Assembly: GCA_025359045.1 (NCBI GenBank) | Contig: JANYHN010000039.1 | Location: 1 to 44,532, forward strand | Origin: Hyphomicrobiales bacterium | Lineage (GTDB): Bacteria > Pseudomonadota > Alphaproteobacteria > Rhizobiales > Aestuariivirgaceae | Direction: 5' to 3' | DNA length: 44,532 nt | Shown: one piece after another, positions 16,627 to 24,623 of the stretch | How the letters are laid out: each line of letters starts with the position of its first letter | Numbering within the stretch: the first letter of the stretch is position 1 | The notes under the pieces: model-generated | Databases searched by the model: none | What the model saw: the letters and a program-made list of their open reading frames with translations, nothing else | Told to the model about the DNA's origin: nothing | Position numbers and translations under genes: made by a program

Positions 16627-17976
16627 ATGAAAAAAATTCTTCTGGCTACAGTTGCAGTGATAGTCGCTGGTGGCGGTGTTGCAATGGCTGCCCTTTATAT
16701 CGGTCTTGAATCCGCTCAAGTGCCACTTTCTGACGGTTATGGCCCAACGCCCACTTTGCCAGCACCAAATCCAACTTTATTGCCAACGGTGAACATTGCC
16801 AAAGCCGCAACTTGGCTGAAAGGTGAAAAACCAACTGCGGCCCAAGGCTTAAGCGTTGTTCCATTTGCGCAAGGGCTTGATCATCCGCGTTGGCTGCATG
16901 TGTTTCCCAATGGTGATATATTGGTTGCCGAAACCAACGCGCCACCGAAGCCACAAGATGGCAAGGGCATCAAGGGATATGCAATGGGCGTAGTGATGGC
17001 TGGTGCAGGTGCTGGTGTTCCAAGTGCAAATCGCATAACGCTGCTGCGCGACACTGATGGGGACGGCATTGCCGATGTGTCGGAGCCATATATCACAGGC
17101 CTCAACTCACCGTTCGGAATGACCTTTGCAAACAATACACTTTATGTGGCTGACACGGATGCAATTCTCGCCTTTCCTTATAAGGAAGGTGAAACCCGTA
17201 ACAGCTCCAATGGTGAAAAAATTGCCGACTTGCCAGCAGGTTTGATCAATCACCACTGGACCAAAGATGTGATCGTTAGCAAAGATGGCACCAAGCTTTA
17301 TGCGACCGTCGGATCGAATAGCAATGTGGCAGAGAACGGCATGCCCGCAGAAGAAAGCCGTGCTGCCGTATTGGAAATTGATATCGCTAAAAAAACCACC
17401 AGACTTTTCGCGTCGGGGCTTCGTAATCCAAATGGTCTGTCATGGAACCCTGAATCTGGCGCGCTTTGGGTTGCAGTCAATGAGCGTGACGAAATTGGCA
17501 GTGATCTCGTTCCTGATTATATGACGTCGGTTCAAGATGGTGGCTTTTATGGCTGGCCTTACAGTTACTATGGTCAGCATGTTGATGTGCGTGTAAGCCC
17601 ACAAAATCCTGAACTTGTGGCCAAGGCCATTGTGCCTGATTATGCACTTGGGCCTCATGCCGCTTCACTGGGCCTCACATTTAACCAAGGCCAAGCACTT
17701 GGCCCAGCCTTTTCCAATGGCGCTTTTGTGGGCCAGCATGGCTCATGGAATCGCAAGCCTCGTAGCGGCTACAAAGTTATCTATGTGCCCTTTACCGATG
17801 GCAAACCATCGGGCCCTCCTGTTGATGTTCTAACTGGCTTCATCGGAGCAGATGACAAAGCGCATGGGCGGCCTGTTGGGGTTGCAATTGACAAAACAGG
17901 CGCATTGCTGGTGGCCGATGATGTGGGCAACAGTGTGTGGCGGGTGACAGCCTCCAAAGCTGCAGCCGCCAATTGA
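16627..17976 (+). CDS. PQQ-dependent sugar dehydrogenase family (sorbosone dehydrogenase-like) protein
   Basis: 449 residues with an N-terminal membrane/signal segment (about 1-25). The rest is a six-bladed beta-propeller of the soluble glucose/L-sorbosone dehydrogenase family: [128 protein letters not shown] and [18 protein letters not shown]. These enzymes oxidise sugars or aldoses in the periplasm with PQQ bound to His/Arg in the propeller centre. No pqq biosynthesis genes are in the window. It converges on two small genes whose last codon lies 3 bp away. Confidence 0.9.
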   Translation: MKKILLATVAVIVAGGGVAMAALYIGLESAQVPLSDGYGPTPTLPAPNPTLLPTVNIAKAATWLKGEKPTAAQGLSVVPFAQGLDHPRWLHVFPNGDILVAETNAPPKPQDGKGIKGYAMGVVMAGAGAGVPSANRITLLRDTDGDGIADVSEPYITGLNSPFGMTFANNTLYVADTDAILAFPYKEGETRNSSNGEKIADLPAGLINHHWTKDVIVSKDGTKLYATVGSNSNVAENGMPAEESRAAVLEIDIAKKTTRLFASGLRNPNGLSWNPESGALWVAVNERDEIGSDLVPDYMTSVQDGGFYGWPYSYYGQHVDVRVSPQNPELVAKAIVPDYALGPHAASLGLTFNQGQALGPAFSNGAFVGQHGSWNRKPRSGYKVIYVPFTDGKPSGPPVDVLTGFIGADDKAHGRPVGVAIDKTGALLVADDVGNSVWRVTASKAAAAN

Positions 17977-17979
17977 GGA

Positions 17980-18204
17980 TCAAGAATCCGTTCGCGTGAG
18001 CTCTTTAATATTGCCACGCGGCTTGCCCGACATTTCGGCGATTTTGCGGTCCTGAGTCATGATCTCGGTGCGCGCGAAATCTTCGATCTCGTCTTTTTGC
18101 AAACCCACAGCGTTGATCTTGCGGCGTGAGGATTTGGTGCCATCTTCATAGACCACATCAAACATCACAAAATTATCTGGTGCGGCTTTGGCTTTTTTAG
18201 CCAT
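17980..18204 (-). CDS. Small conserved hypothetical protein (74 aa)
   Basis: Starts MAKKAKAAPDNFVMFDVVYEDGTKSSRRKI and ends with EMSGKPRGNIKELTRTDS. The pattern 'vMFDVvYEDGT..sRrki ... qDr.IAe.SG.prG.IK' is one I recall from small uncharacterised proteins of Rhizobiales; no function is known to me. GGACGA precedes ATG 18204, inside the last codons of the preceding small ORF, whose stop is 2 bp upstream. It is the last gene of a short unit that starts with tRNA-Arg. Confidence 0.75.
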   Translation of the reverse strand: MAKKAKAAPDNFVMFDVVYEDGTKSSRRKINAVGLQKDEIEDFARTEIMTQDRKIAEMSGKPRGNIKELTRTDS

Positions 18205-18206
18205 AA

Positions 18207-18377
18207 TTAATCGTCCTTTTTTGGCGAAGATGTTGCAGTTTGCTGCACTTCAACTTGTGTTTCGTGTTTGCGCTGCGCGTTTTTATCGTCGCGCTTATTC
18301 TGTTTATCGAGCGCTTTCTGCTGTTTGGCTTTGGCGCGGTTGTTACGTTCTTGGTTATAGTTTGGTGGAAAGGCCAC
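18207..18377 (-). CDS. Small basic hydrophilic protein, GTG start (56 aa)
   Basis: This short gene begins at GTG 18377 with AAGGGA eight bases upstream, the only sensible start because a TAA lies six codons further up. The product reads MAFPPNYNQERNNRAKAKQ, then a Lys/Gln/Asp/Arg-rich helix, and ends SSPKKDD. It is highly charged and probably a single helix with disordered ends. I recall similar 'NYNQxRxxRxRAKxQKA' small proteins in Rhizobiales, of unknown role. Its stop is 2 bp before the 74-residue gene and its start is 29 bp after the tRNA-Arg, all on the same strand. Confidence 0.65.
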   Translation of the reverse strand: MAFPPNYNQERNNRAKAKQQKALDKQNKRDDKNAQRKHETQVEVQQTATSSPKKDD

Positions 18378-18406
18378 TTGGATATCCCTTGTTTATGCGA
18401 AAAAAA

Positions 18407-18483
18407 TGGCGTCCCGGAAGGGATTCGAACCCCTGACCCCCGGTTTAGGAAACCGGTGCTCTATCCTGCTGAGCTACCGAGAC
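18407..18483 (-). tRNA. tRNA-Arg, anticodon CCT
   Basis: A full cloverleaf can be drawn: acceptor GTCTCGG/CCGGGAC with one G-T pair, D-stem GCTC/GAGC, anticodon stem CCGGT/ACCGG with loop TTCCTAA (anticodon CCT, reading AGG), a 5-nt variable loop, T-arm with TTCGAAT loop, discriminator G and an encoded CCA. 77 nt including CCA. Two small protein genes follow on the same strand, the first after 29 bp. Confidence 0.95.
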
Positions 18484-18552
18484 ATTGGATGTTGAGTAGC
18501 ATAGGTGGTGATTGGATTGAAAGGGCCGTGATGATCGTGTTAGTCCTTGGCC

Positions 18553-19452
18553 ATGCGGATATTTATGGTGGGGGCAACAGGCACAATTGGTAAGGCAACG
18601 CTGACTGAGCTGCTTTTGCGCGGTCACGATGTGTTTTGTTTTGGCCGTGCACAAGGGGATGTAACTGATGCAGCTTCGATTGAGCGCGATGGATTTCGCG
18701 GTGAAAAATTTGATGCGGTCGTGTCTTGCATGGCTTCGCGCAGTGGTCTGCCGCGTGATGCTTGGGCCATTGACCATAGGGCGCATAGTCTCGTTCTGGA
18801 GGCCGCAAAAAAACATGGCGTAAAGCAGTTTGTTTTGCTCTCGGCCATTTGCGTGCAAAAGCCGAAATTAGCATTTCAACATGCCAAGCTGGCCTTTGAG
18901 GCAGAACTTATTGCTTCAGGTCTTATCTATTCCATCGTGCGGCCAACGGCCTATTTCAAATCCCTCTCGGGCCAAGTGGAGCGTGTGCAAAAGGGCAAGC
19001 CGTATTTGATTTTTGGGGATGGCAGATTAACGTCTTGCAAGCCGATTAGCGATCAAGACTTGGCCCGTTATATGTCCAATTGCCTTGAAGACAGTCGCTT
19101 GCAAAACGCAATATTGCCCGTTGGCGGGCCAGGGCCCGCGATGACGCCGCTCGAGCAGGGCGAGGCCTTGTTTCGACTTTTAGATAAGCCTGCAAAGTTT
19201 CGAGCTGTGCCAGTAGCGATGCTAAGCGTTATTATTTTTGTTTTGCGGGCTTGGGGCCTGAGAGACAAATCGGAGCTGGCACGCATTGGCCGATATTATG
19301 CAACCGAGTCCATGCTGGTTTGGAACCCTTCCACCAACCAATATGATGCAGAAGCGACACCATCGTTTGGCAGTGATACTTTGCAACAGTTTCATATGAA
19401 GATGATTACAGGCGAAGCTACTGCTGACCTCGGAGAACATGCCGTTTTCTAA
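18553..19452 (+). CDS. bciA: BciA-like divinyl (proto)chlorophyllide 8-vinyl reductase
   Basis: BciA is an NADPH-dependent reductase of the 8-vinyl group of divinyl chlorophyllide, a step of bacteriochlorophyll synthesis. This 299-residue protein has the Rossmann motif VGATGTIGKA at its start and a chain of BciA-type blocks: GFRGEKFDAVVSCMASRSG, RDAWAIDHRAH, VLLSAICVQKP, FQHAKLAFEAELIASGL, SIVRPTAYFKSLSGQVERV, ILPVGGPGPAMTP, ELARIGRYYATESMLV. Compared with the BciA sequences I remember it lacks roughly 20-25 residues between the second and third strands (CFGRAQGDVTDAAS). ATG 18553 is chosen over TTG 18547. No other photosynthesis gene is in the window; bciA often lies outside the main cluster. 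It could also be a related reductase with another substrate. Confidence 0.75.
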   Translation: MRIFMVGATGTIGKATLTELLLRGHDVFCFGRAQGDVTDAASIERDGFRGEKFDAVVSCMASRSGLPRDAWAIDHRAHSLVLEAAKKHGVKQFVLLSAICVQKPKLAFQHAKLAFEAELIASGLIYSIVRPTAYFKSLSGQVERVQKGKPYLIFGDGRLTSCKPISDQDLARYMSNCLEDSRLQNAILPVGGPGPAMTPLEQGEALFRLLDKPAKFRAVPVAMLSVIIFVLRAWGLRDKSELARIGRYYATESMLVWNPSTNQYDAEATPSFGSDTLQQFHMKMITGEATADLGEHAVF

Positions 19453-19491
19453 TAGATTAAATCACCCAGTGGATTTGCGGTCGTTTTTCAA

Positions 19492-20313
19492 CTAATGAAG
19501 TTTACCTGTTCTTCCGACTGGAACGACGGGTGTCTCCCATCCGTCATATTCAAAACCGTATTGCTGGCACAGTTTTGAGATCTCCATAGTTTCTCGATCT
19601 ACTGTCTCCCTTAGAACATCAGATAGATTGGAAAATCGAATTCTGTCACCATCAGACCCTTCAATTTTGTAACCTCGTGCTGCTAAAGCCTTGCAAATTT
19701 CGGCTATGTTGGTTTGGTCGCTTGGAAATATCCAATGCATGACTTCACGCGGCTCTGAACCATCGTCTCCAAGCTCAGTAATATTTTCAATGATATTATG
19801 GTTGCCAGCAATTTGACCATCCAAATCAGTTGGCAGAAAAGCTGAGACCATCTCGATACTAGAATCATAAATAGAGATTTTGACAAGTTTTTCCGTCTCT
19901 ACAATTTCAAGTAAGCGCTGTTTAATTTCGGCTGAAGGTGAACAATACCACGCGTTACGAACGCCTTCGCCAGTGGAGTTAGCGATTTTTCGAATTGGAA
20001 ATAGTTCATCGAGGCGGTCAATATTGTCCTCCAATCCATAATATACATCCGTCATTTTGCCAGTTGGCATGCCATTGCTGTTGAGTTGAAAATCTGAAAA
20101 TTTGAACTCGATTGCCACGCAATGCAGTCGAAGACTGTTCTTTATTCTAGTAATAGACTGGTCAATCGCAATTATTTTTGATACTTTCTTAAAGACGATC
20201 CAATCTTGTTCGGGCCAATCGATTTCTGATGATATAGAGCTAGTCCGATTGTCGGGCGTACCTTCCCTTTGTGCCGGATTGATCCAAGACAGTATTTTTG
20301 ATTTCAGACTCAT
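19492..20313 (-). CDS. DUF695 / RraB-like domain protein
   Basis: 273 residues from ATG 20313, which has a strong GGAGG five bases upstream; the frame is open further up but without a site. The N-terminal about 110 residues (DWIVFKKVSKIIAIDQSITRI ... GKMTDVYYGLEDNIDRLDELFP) resemble DUF695, and the C-terminal part (EVMHWIFPSDQTNIAEICKALAARGYKIEG) looks like the RraB/ribonuclease E inhibitor domain, a pairing known in uncharacterised proteins. No signal peptide. The base composition is more AT-rich than neighbouring genes, which may point to acquisition. It stands alone between bciA and xsc. Function is unknown. Confidence 0.65.
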   Translation of the reverse strand: MSLKSKILSWINPAQREGTPDNRTSSISSEIDWPEQDWIVFKKVSKIIAIDQSITRIKNSLRLHCVAIEFKFSDFQLNSNGMPTGKMTDVYYGLEDNIDRLDELFPIRKIANSTGEGVRNAWYCSPSAEIKQRLLEIVETEKLVKISIYDSSIEMVSAFLPTDLDGQIAGNHNIIENITELGDDGSEPREVMHWIFPSDQTNIAEICKALAARGYKIEGSDGDRIRFSNLSDVLRETVDRETMEISKLCQQYGFEYDGWETPVVPVGRTGKLH

Positions 20314-20412
20314 AACTTCCTCCGCTTTGTCAATTCTGGGATACGAGCACATTTTTTCGGCGCAGCAAACTGCAATCAAAGTTTCAAAAAATAGAAAATC
20401 GCTGCCGAAAGT

Positions 20413-20442
20413 TTGACATAAGCCCTACTGGAATCTGGTACT
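20413..20442 (+). promoter_or_regulatory. Possible sigma-70 promoter of xsc
   Basis: TTGACA (20413-20418) is a perfect -35 box; 18 bp downstream lies GGTACT, a weak -10. It is 51 bp upstream of the xsc start. Tentative. Confidence 0.3.
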
Positions 20443-20493
20443 AGGCTGCCTTTGCGCTCTGGGTTAGAAAGCCTCAATTGGAGTATTGTCCCC

Positions 20494-22272
20494 ATGAAAA
20501 TGACTACCGAAGAAGCCTTTGTGAAAGTTCTGCAAATGCATGGCATTGATAATGCGTTTGGCATTATCGGTTCGGCGTTTATGCCGATTTCGGATATTTT
20601 TCCGAAAGCGGGCATTACCTTCTGGGATTGCGCGCATGAAGGCTCGGGCGGCATGATGGCCGATGGCTTTACGCGTGCGTCTGGCAAAATGAGCATGATG
20701 ATTGCGCAGAACGGCCCGGGCATTACCAATTTTGTAACCCCCGTGAAAACCGCTTATTGGAACCACACACCGCTGTTGTTGGTTACACCGCAAGCAGCTA
20801 ACAAGACCATTGGGCAGGGTGGTTTCCAAGAAGTGGAACAGATGGCGCTGTTTAAGGATATGGTCTGCTATCAGGAAGAAGTGCGCGACCCATCGCGTGT
20901 GGCCGAAGTTTTGAACCGTGTGATTATGAATGCCAAGCGCCATTCAGCACCTGCACAAATTAACATGCCGCGCGATTATTTTACCCAGGTGATTGACATT
21001 GATTTGCCTGCCATTGTGGATTTTGAACGCCCGGTGGGCGGTGAAGATGCCATAGCCGCTGCGGCCACGCTTTTGTCATCGGCAAAGTTTCCGGTGATTT
21101 TGAACGGTGCTGGGGTGGTTTTAGCGGGTGCAATTCCGGCATCTCAAGCATTAGCTGAACGGTTGAGTGCGCCAGTGTGTGTTGGCTATCAGCATAATGA
21201 TGCGTTTCCCGGAAAACATCCGCTGTTTGCAGGGCCGCTGGGTTACAATGGTTCCAAGGCCGGCATGGAGCTTATCCAACAGGCCGATGTGGTTTTGGCT
21301 TTGGGCACAAGGCTTAATCCGTTTTCCACGTTGCCGGGTTATGGTCTCGATTATTGGCCCAAGTCCGCGCAGATTATTCAGGTCGACATTAATCCTGCGC
21401 GCATTGGCCTGACCAAGAAAGTGGCTGTGGGCATTGTGGGTGATGCAAAGAAAGTGGCGACGGCTATTTTGGGCAAGCTTGCACCATCGGCAGGTGATCA
21501 TGACCGCCAAGCGCGGAAAGATTTGATTTCAACAACCAAGTCGCGCTGGGCACAGCAGCTCTCTTCGATGGATCATGAGAATGATGACCCGGGCACGAGT
21601 TGGAATGAACGTGCGCGTGCCGCGAAACCAGAATGGATGAGCCCGCGCATGGCCTGGCGTGCCATTCAAGCGGCGTTACCGCGCGAGGCGATTATCTCAT
21701 CCGACATTGGTAACAATTGTGCCATTGGCAATGCCTATCCAACATTTGATGAAGGCCGAAAATATTTAGCGCCGGGACTGTTTGGCCCATGTGGATATGG
21801 ATTGCCATCCATTGTGGGTGCCAAGATTGGTTGCCCAGATGTGCCCGTTGTTGGATTTTCTGGCGATGGTGCTTTTGGTATTGCGGTCACCGAGCTTACC
21901 GCCATCGGCCGCAAAGAATGGCCAGCCATCACTCAAATTGTGTTCCGCAATTATCAATGGGGTGCTGAAAAGCGCAACAGCACATTGTGGTATGCAGATA
22001 ATTTTGTGGGTACCGAGCTTGATGAGCAAGTGTCTTACGCTGGCATAGCCAAGGCTTGCGGTCTAGAAGGCATTGTGGCCCGCACCATGGATGAACTGAC
22101 AGCCGCCTTGCACAAAGCCATCGAAAATCAAATGAAGCACGGCAAAACAACATTGATTGAAGCAATGTTAAATCAAGAACTGGGTGAGCCATTTAGACGC
22201 GACGCGATGAAGAAGCCGGTTGAGGTGGCGGGGATTAACAAGGGGGATATGCGGGAACAGGCGGGGGCATAG
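20494..22272 (+). CDS. xsc: Sulfoacetaldehyde acetyltransferase (ThDP-dependent)
   Basis: Xsc converts sulfoacetaldehyde and phosphate to acetyl phosphate and sulfite in dissimilation of taurine and other C2 sulfonates. The 592-residue protein has the three-domain ThDP layout: PYR domain with catalytic-type Glu in CAHEGSGGMMADGF, central domain (about 190-330) and PP domain with the GDGAFGIAVTEL...NYQWGAEKRN ThDP/Mg motif. The blocks AAYWNHTPLLLVTPQ-like TAYWNHTPLLLVTPQAANK, TIGQGGFQEVEQMALFKDMVCYQEEVRDPSR and INMPRDYFTQVID are specific to Xsc. ATG 20494 has GGAG ten bases upstream. The usual partners pta, tpa and tauABC are not in the window. Confidence 0.93.
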   Translation: MKMTTEEAFVKVLQMHGIDNAFGIIGSAFMPISDIFPKAGITFWDCAHEGSGGMMADGFTRASGKMSMMIAQNGPGITNFVTPVKTAYWNHTPLLLVTPQAANKTIGQGGFQEVEQMALFKDMVCYQEEVRDPSRVAEVLNRVIMNAKRHSAPAQINMPRDYFTQVIDIDLPAIVDFERPVGGEDAIAAAATLLSSAKFPVILNGAGVVLAGAIPASQALAERLSAPVCVGYQHNDAFPGKHPLFAGPLGYNGSKAGMELIQQADVVLALGTRLNPFSTLPGYGLDYWPKSAQIIQVDINPARIGLTKKVAVGIVGDAKKVATAILGKLAPSAGDHDRQARKDLISTTKSRWAQQLSSMDHENDDPGTSWNERARAAKPEWMSPRMAWRAIQAALPREAIISSDIGNNCAIGNAYPTFDEGRKYLAPGLFGPCGYGLPSIVGAKIGCPDVPVVGFSGDGAFGIAVTELTAIGRKEWPAITQIVFRNYQWGAEKRNSTLWYADNFVGTELDEQVSYAGIAKACGLEGIVARTMDELTAALHKAIENQMKHGKTTLIEAMLNQELGEPFRRDAMKKPVEVAGINKGDMREQAGA

Positions 22273-22322
22273 TATAATTTTTTCTTTGCGATAAGATCGC
22301 TGATAAAAGTTGTGATATTAAT

Positions 22323-22339
22323 CAAGTTTGTACAACTTG
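22323..22339. promoter_or_regulatory. Perfect 6-5-6 palindrome CAAGTT-N5-AACTTG
   Basis: CAAGTT TGTAC AACTTG lies in the 131-bp space between xsc and the small-protein pair, 14 bp upstream of the CtrA-type box. Likely an operator for an unidentified regulator; not the GAAC-N7-GTTC LexA site of alphaproteobacteria. Confidence 0.4.
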
Positions 22340-22352
22340 AATCGACTCTTCC

Positions 22353-22368
22353 TTAAAAATCTCTTAAC
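22353..22368 (+). promoter_or_regulatory. CtrA-type box TTAA-N7-TTAAC
   Basis: TTAA (22353-22356), seven bases, TTAAC (22364-22368) exactly fits the consensus bound by the cell-cycle regulator CtrA in alphaproteobacteria. It lies 35 bp before the ATG of the first exported paralogue, a normal promoter position. CtrA itself is not in the window. Confidence 0.55.
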
Positions 22369-22403
22369 GTTCTGTTTCAGTTTGGTCTGTTCGGAGTGTT
22401 ATT

Positions 22404-22727
22404 ATGGGTCGTTTGCTGGGTGCTTTTGGGTTGGTGACTTTGTTGTCGGGCTCGGCGTGTGTGTCCACAATTGATGGCAGTTGGTGTGCGGCAACGGGTG
22501 ATCAGCTTTCGATTAATGGCCCTTCGATCACGTTGCCATCAAGAATTACGCTCCAGGGCGAACATCATCTTCATGCGTTTTCTTATCGCCCGCTGGGGGC
22601 CACGCCTGAACCCGGCACTATGGTTTATATGACGCTGGTTGAAAATGGCGCGATGGAACTTTATCACGTCAATAAAGGCAATCCGGGCAATGCCGAAACC
22701 TGGGAGCGTTGTGACATTACCTCATAA
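22404..22727 (+). CDS. Small exported protein, paralogue 1
   Basis: 107 residues, not recognised. Residues 1-19 form a signal peptide (LLGAFGLVTLLSGSAC); the 'SGSAC' could be a lipobox, which would make it a lipoprotein. The mature part runs IDGSWCAATGDQLSINGPSITLPS, then LQGEHHLHAFSYRPLGATPEPGTMVYMTL, and ends ELYHVNKGNPGNAETWERCDITS, with two cysteines that could form a disulphide. It is a clear paralogue of the next gene. A CtrA-type box and a palindrome lie just upstream. The 'dGxWC' start and 'sl.g..ItlPs' block suggest a small beta-barrel secreted protein; function unknown. Confidence 0.7.
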   Translation: MGRLLGAFGLVTLLSGSACVSTIDGSWCAATGDQLSINGPSITLPSRITLQGEHHLHAFSYRPLGATPEPGTMVYMTLVENGAMELYHVNKGNPGNAETWERCDITS

Positions 22728-22786
22728 TCGACATTACATCAATGTTGGCGTAGGATCAGAGCGTTATCCTTTCAGAGATTTGTTCG

Positions 22787-23104
22787 ATGTGGCGCTCGAT
22801 TATTGCATTCCTACTGTTCAGCACACCTGCTGTGGCCGATGCCATTAATGGTGATTGGTGTTTGGATTCCAAGCGTCTTTCCGTCAAAGGGCCACAGATC
22901 ATTTTGCCATCCGGAGCCACCATCCAAGGCGAGTATCGTCGTCATGAATTTTTGTATCAGGTGCCTGCAGGCGATGCGGATGCTGGCTCCATGATCTATA
23001 TGCAACTGCAAGGTGAGGACAATATAAGCCTCTATCACATTAAAGACGGTAAGCCGGTTGATGGTCAGTCTTGGCTGCGGTGCTTGCCCAACACAACGAG
23101 TTGA
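22787..23104 (+). CDS. Small exported protein, paralogue 2
   Basis: 105 residues with signal peptide 1-18 (IIAFLLFSTPAVADA). The mature part, INGDWCLDSKRLSVKGPQI then LPSGATIQGEYRRHEFLYQVPAGDADAGSMIYMQLQ and YHIKDGKPVDGQSWLRC, lines up with the preceding gene along its whole length: (I/D)(N/D)G(S/D)WC, LS(I/V)(N/K)GP, LPS, QGE, G(T/S)M(V/I)YM, YH, and W.RC. The two arose by tandem duplication and have diverged strongly. The pair is separated by 59 bp and probably co-transcribed from the CtrA-boxed promoter. Function unknown. Confidence 0.68.
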   Translation: MWRSIIAFLLFSTPAVADAINGDWCLDSKRLSVKGPQIILPSGATIQGEYRRHEFLYQVPAGDADAGSMIYMQLQGEDNISLYHIKDGKPVDGQSWLRCLPNTTS

Positions 23105-23183
23105 AAGAATTTACGAGATAATTGAGCGAGATGTTAAAGGCCAAACGACTTTTGCTATGTGCAGGTTAAATCAGAAGAGCAAC

Positions 23184-23610
23184 ATGCAATTTTCGTTGAA
23201 CCATATGGTATCACCGCTTCTGGGTTATAATGCGTTCTTCGATCTTGCTTTGTCGCCTGGGTGAAGCTCTCGCAGCGATTGATGCTGTGGGTGGCGCCAA
23301 ACGTTTTAAGGTGACGCATGATACGTTTCATCATTTTGTGACGGGCGAGAAGGAATTTTTTGGAGCGCGAACGGGACTAATCCATGTCTCTGGTGTGACG
23401 GATCCCAAGCATTCTGCTGCTACCTTGCGCGACTCGCAGCGCGTGTTGGTTGATGCTCATTACATGATTGATAATCGTGGACAGGTGAAGAAACTGGTGG
23501 CCAGTGGATACAAAGGCTATGTGAGTTTCGAACCATTTTTGAACATGGTACATAAGGGCAAGATGATTGCGCGGGAGTTGACCCGCAGCATGGATTATCT
23601 GGAAGCATAA
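23184..23610 (+). pseudogene. TIM-barrel sugar-phosphate isomerase/epimerase remnant with internal deletion
   Basis: Two pieces of one protein are left. ATG 23184 starts MQFSLNHMVSPLLGYNAFFDLALSPG and stops at TGA 23262; this is the usual N-terminus of IolI/IolE-like TIM-barrel proteins. A second frame, shifted by +1 and continuing to TAA 23610, encodes the C-terminal third: AIDAVGGAKRFKVTHDTFHHFVTGE, TGLIHVSGVTDP, RVLVDAHYMIDNRGQVKKLVASGYKGYVSFEPF. The roughly 150 residues that should join them are missing, and the junction near 23255-23265 shifts frame. A downstream ORF from ATG 23230 could yield a 126-residue fragment but lacks half the barrel. I read this as a deletion pseudogene. Confidence 0.72.
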
Positions 23611-23611
23611 A

Positions 23612-23636
23612 AAAGGCCGGGCAAAACCCGGCCTTT
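23612..23636. terminator. Bidirectional terminator between isomerase remnant and carD
   Basis: AAAGGCCGGG (23612-23621), loop CAAAA, CCCGGCCTTT (23627-23636): a perfect 10-bp stem flanked by A and T runs, placed between convergent genes, so it can stop both transcripts. Confidence 0.9.
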
Positions 23637-23658
23637 AAATTATCTAACAGCGAAAATC

Positions 23659-24555
23659 TTACGCCGCTTCCTCGGCTGAATCGTCTTCAACTTTTTCACT
23701 CGCAGCAGCACCACGCTTGGCATTGCGGGCGAGGAATTCTTCGAGTTCGCGGATACATTGATCTTCGTCAACTTTACGCACAGCCGCGAGTTCGCGGGCA
23801 AAACGAGCCAACGCTTGTTCGAATAATTGGCGCTCTGAGTAAGACTGTTCAGGTTGACGATCTGAACGATACAAATCGCGGATCACTTCGGACACGGCAA
23901 TGACGTCACCCGAATTGATCTTTGCATCATATTCCTGTGCGCGGCGGGACCACATGGTGCGCTTAATACGGGCGCGGCCACGGATCACCTTCATGGCTTG
24001 CTCAATCAAAGTGCGATCGGCCAAATGGCGCATGCCTTTTTGTTCCGCACGGTTGGTTGGCACTTTGAGGCGCAATTTTTCTTTTTCGAAATCCACAATA
24101 TAAAGTTCAAGCTTTGTGCCAGCGATTTCTTGTTCTTCAACATTGGTGATTTTGCCGACGCCATGCGCTGGGTAGACCACCAATTCACCAATTTTGAATA
24201 CTTTCTTGGCAGTTGCAGGTGCTGCAGCTGGCTTTGGCGCAGGGGCCGCTGGCTTTGCGGCAACTGGCATCTGAGCAGGCGCTGCAGCGGCTGCCGCATC
24301 AGCCTTGGTTTTGGCCGCATGATGGGCTTGTAGCGCCTTGGCAAGGGCTGGCTTAACCACTGGCTTTGCTACAACAGGTTTAGTTACCACTTTTGGGGCG
24401 GCCTTTGCAGCAACCTTGGGGGCTGGCTTGGCTTTTGCTTTTGGTTCAGGCTTTTTGGCCACTTTGGCCGCTGGCTTGGTTTTCAGCTTCAATTTAGGGG
24501 TGGCAGCAGCCTTCACATTTTTTGCGGGTGCTTTTTTTAATTTTGAACTTGGCAT
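23659..24555 (-). CDS. carD: CarD-family transcription regulator with long Ala/Lys/Pro-rich N-terminal tail
   Basis: CarD/CdnL proteins bind the RNA polymerase beta subunit and stabilise open promoter complexes, notably for rRNA. The core here starts near residue 119: KKVFKIGELVVYPAHGVGKITNVEEQEIAG (Tudor-like RNAP-interacting domain), then KLRLKVPTNRAEQKGMR, and the helical DNA-binding part (MWSRRAQEYDAKINSGDVIAVSEVIRDLYR...SYSERQLFEQALARFARELAAV). Residues 1-118 are a low-complexity tail of AK, KP and AP repeats, histone H1-like, much longer than the few residues or short tail usual for the family. An acidic end (EKVEDDSAEEAA) closes the protein. ATG 24555 is the only start. An attenuator-like hairpin lies 69 bp upstream. 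Confidence 0.93.
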   Translation of the reverse strand: MPSSKLKKAPAKNVKAAATPKLKLKTKPAAKVAKKPEPKAKAKPAPKVAAKAAPKVVTKPVVAKPVVKPALAKALQAHHAAKTKADAAAAAAPAQMPVAAKPAAPAPKPAAAPATAKKVFKIGELVVYPAHGVGKITNVEEQEIAGTKLELYIVDFEKEKLRLKVPTNRAEQKGMRHLADRTLIEQAMKVIRGRARIKRTMWSRRAQEYDAKINSGDVIAVSEVIRDLYRSDRQPEQSYSERQLFEQALARFARELAAVRKVDEDQCIRELEEFLARNAKRGAAASEKVEDDSAEEAA

Positions 24556-24623
24556 GGTCTGTTTTCGCCTTCTTTTATCTGGGCGAGAATTTCTACGATT
24601 TCCCCTTTTTGGTTCAGGGCGTT

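Noticed and set aside
22288..22300. Hairpin GCGAT-AAG-ATCGC as terminator of xsc
   Set aside because: Only a 5-bp stem and no T-run; it would not be a convincing intrinsic terminator.
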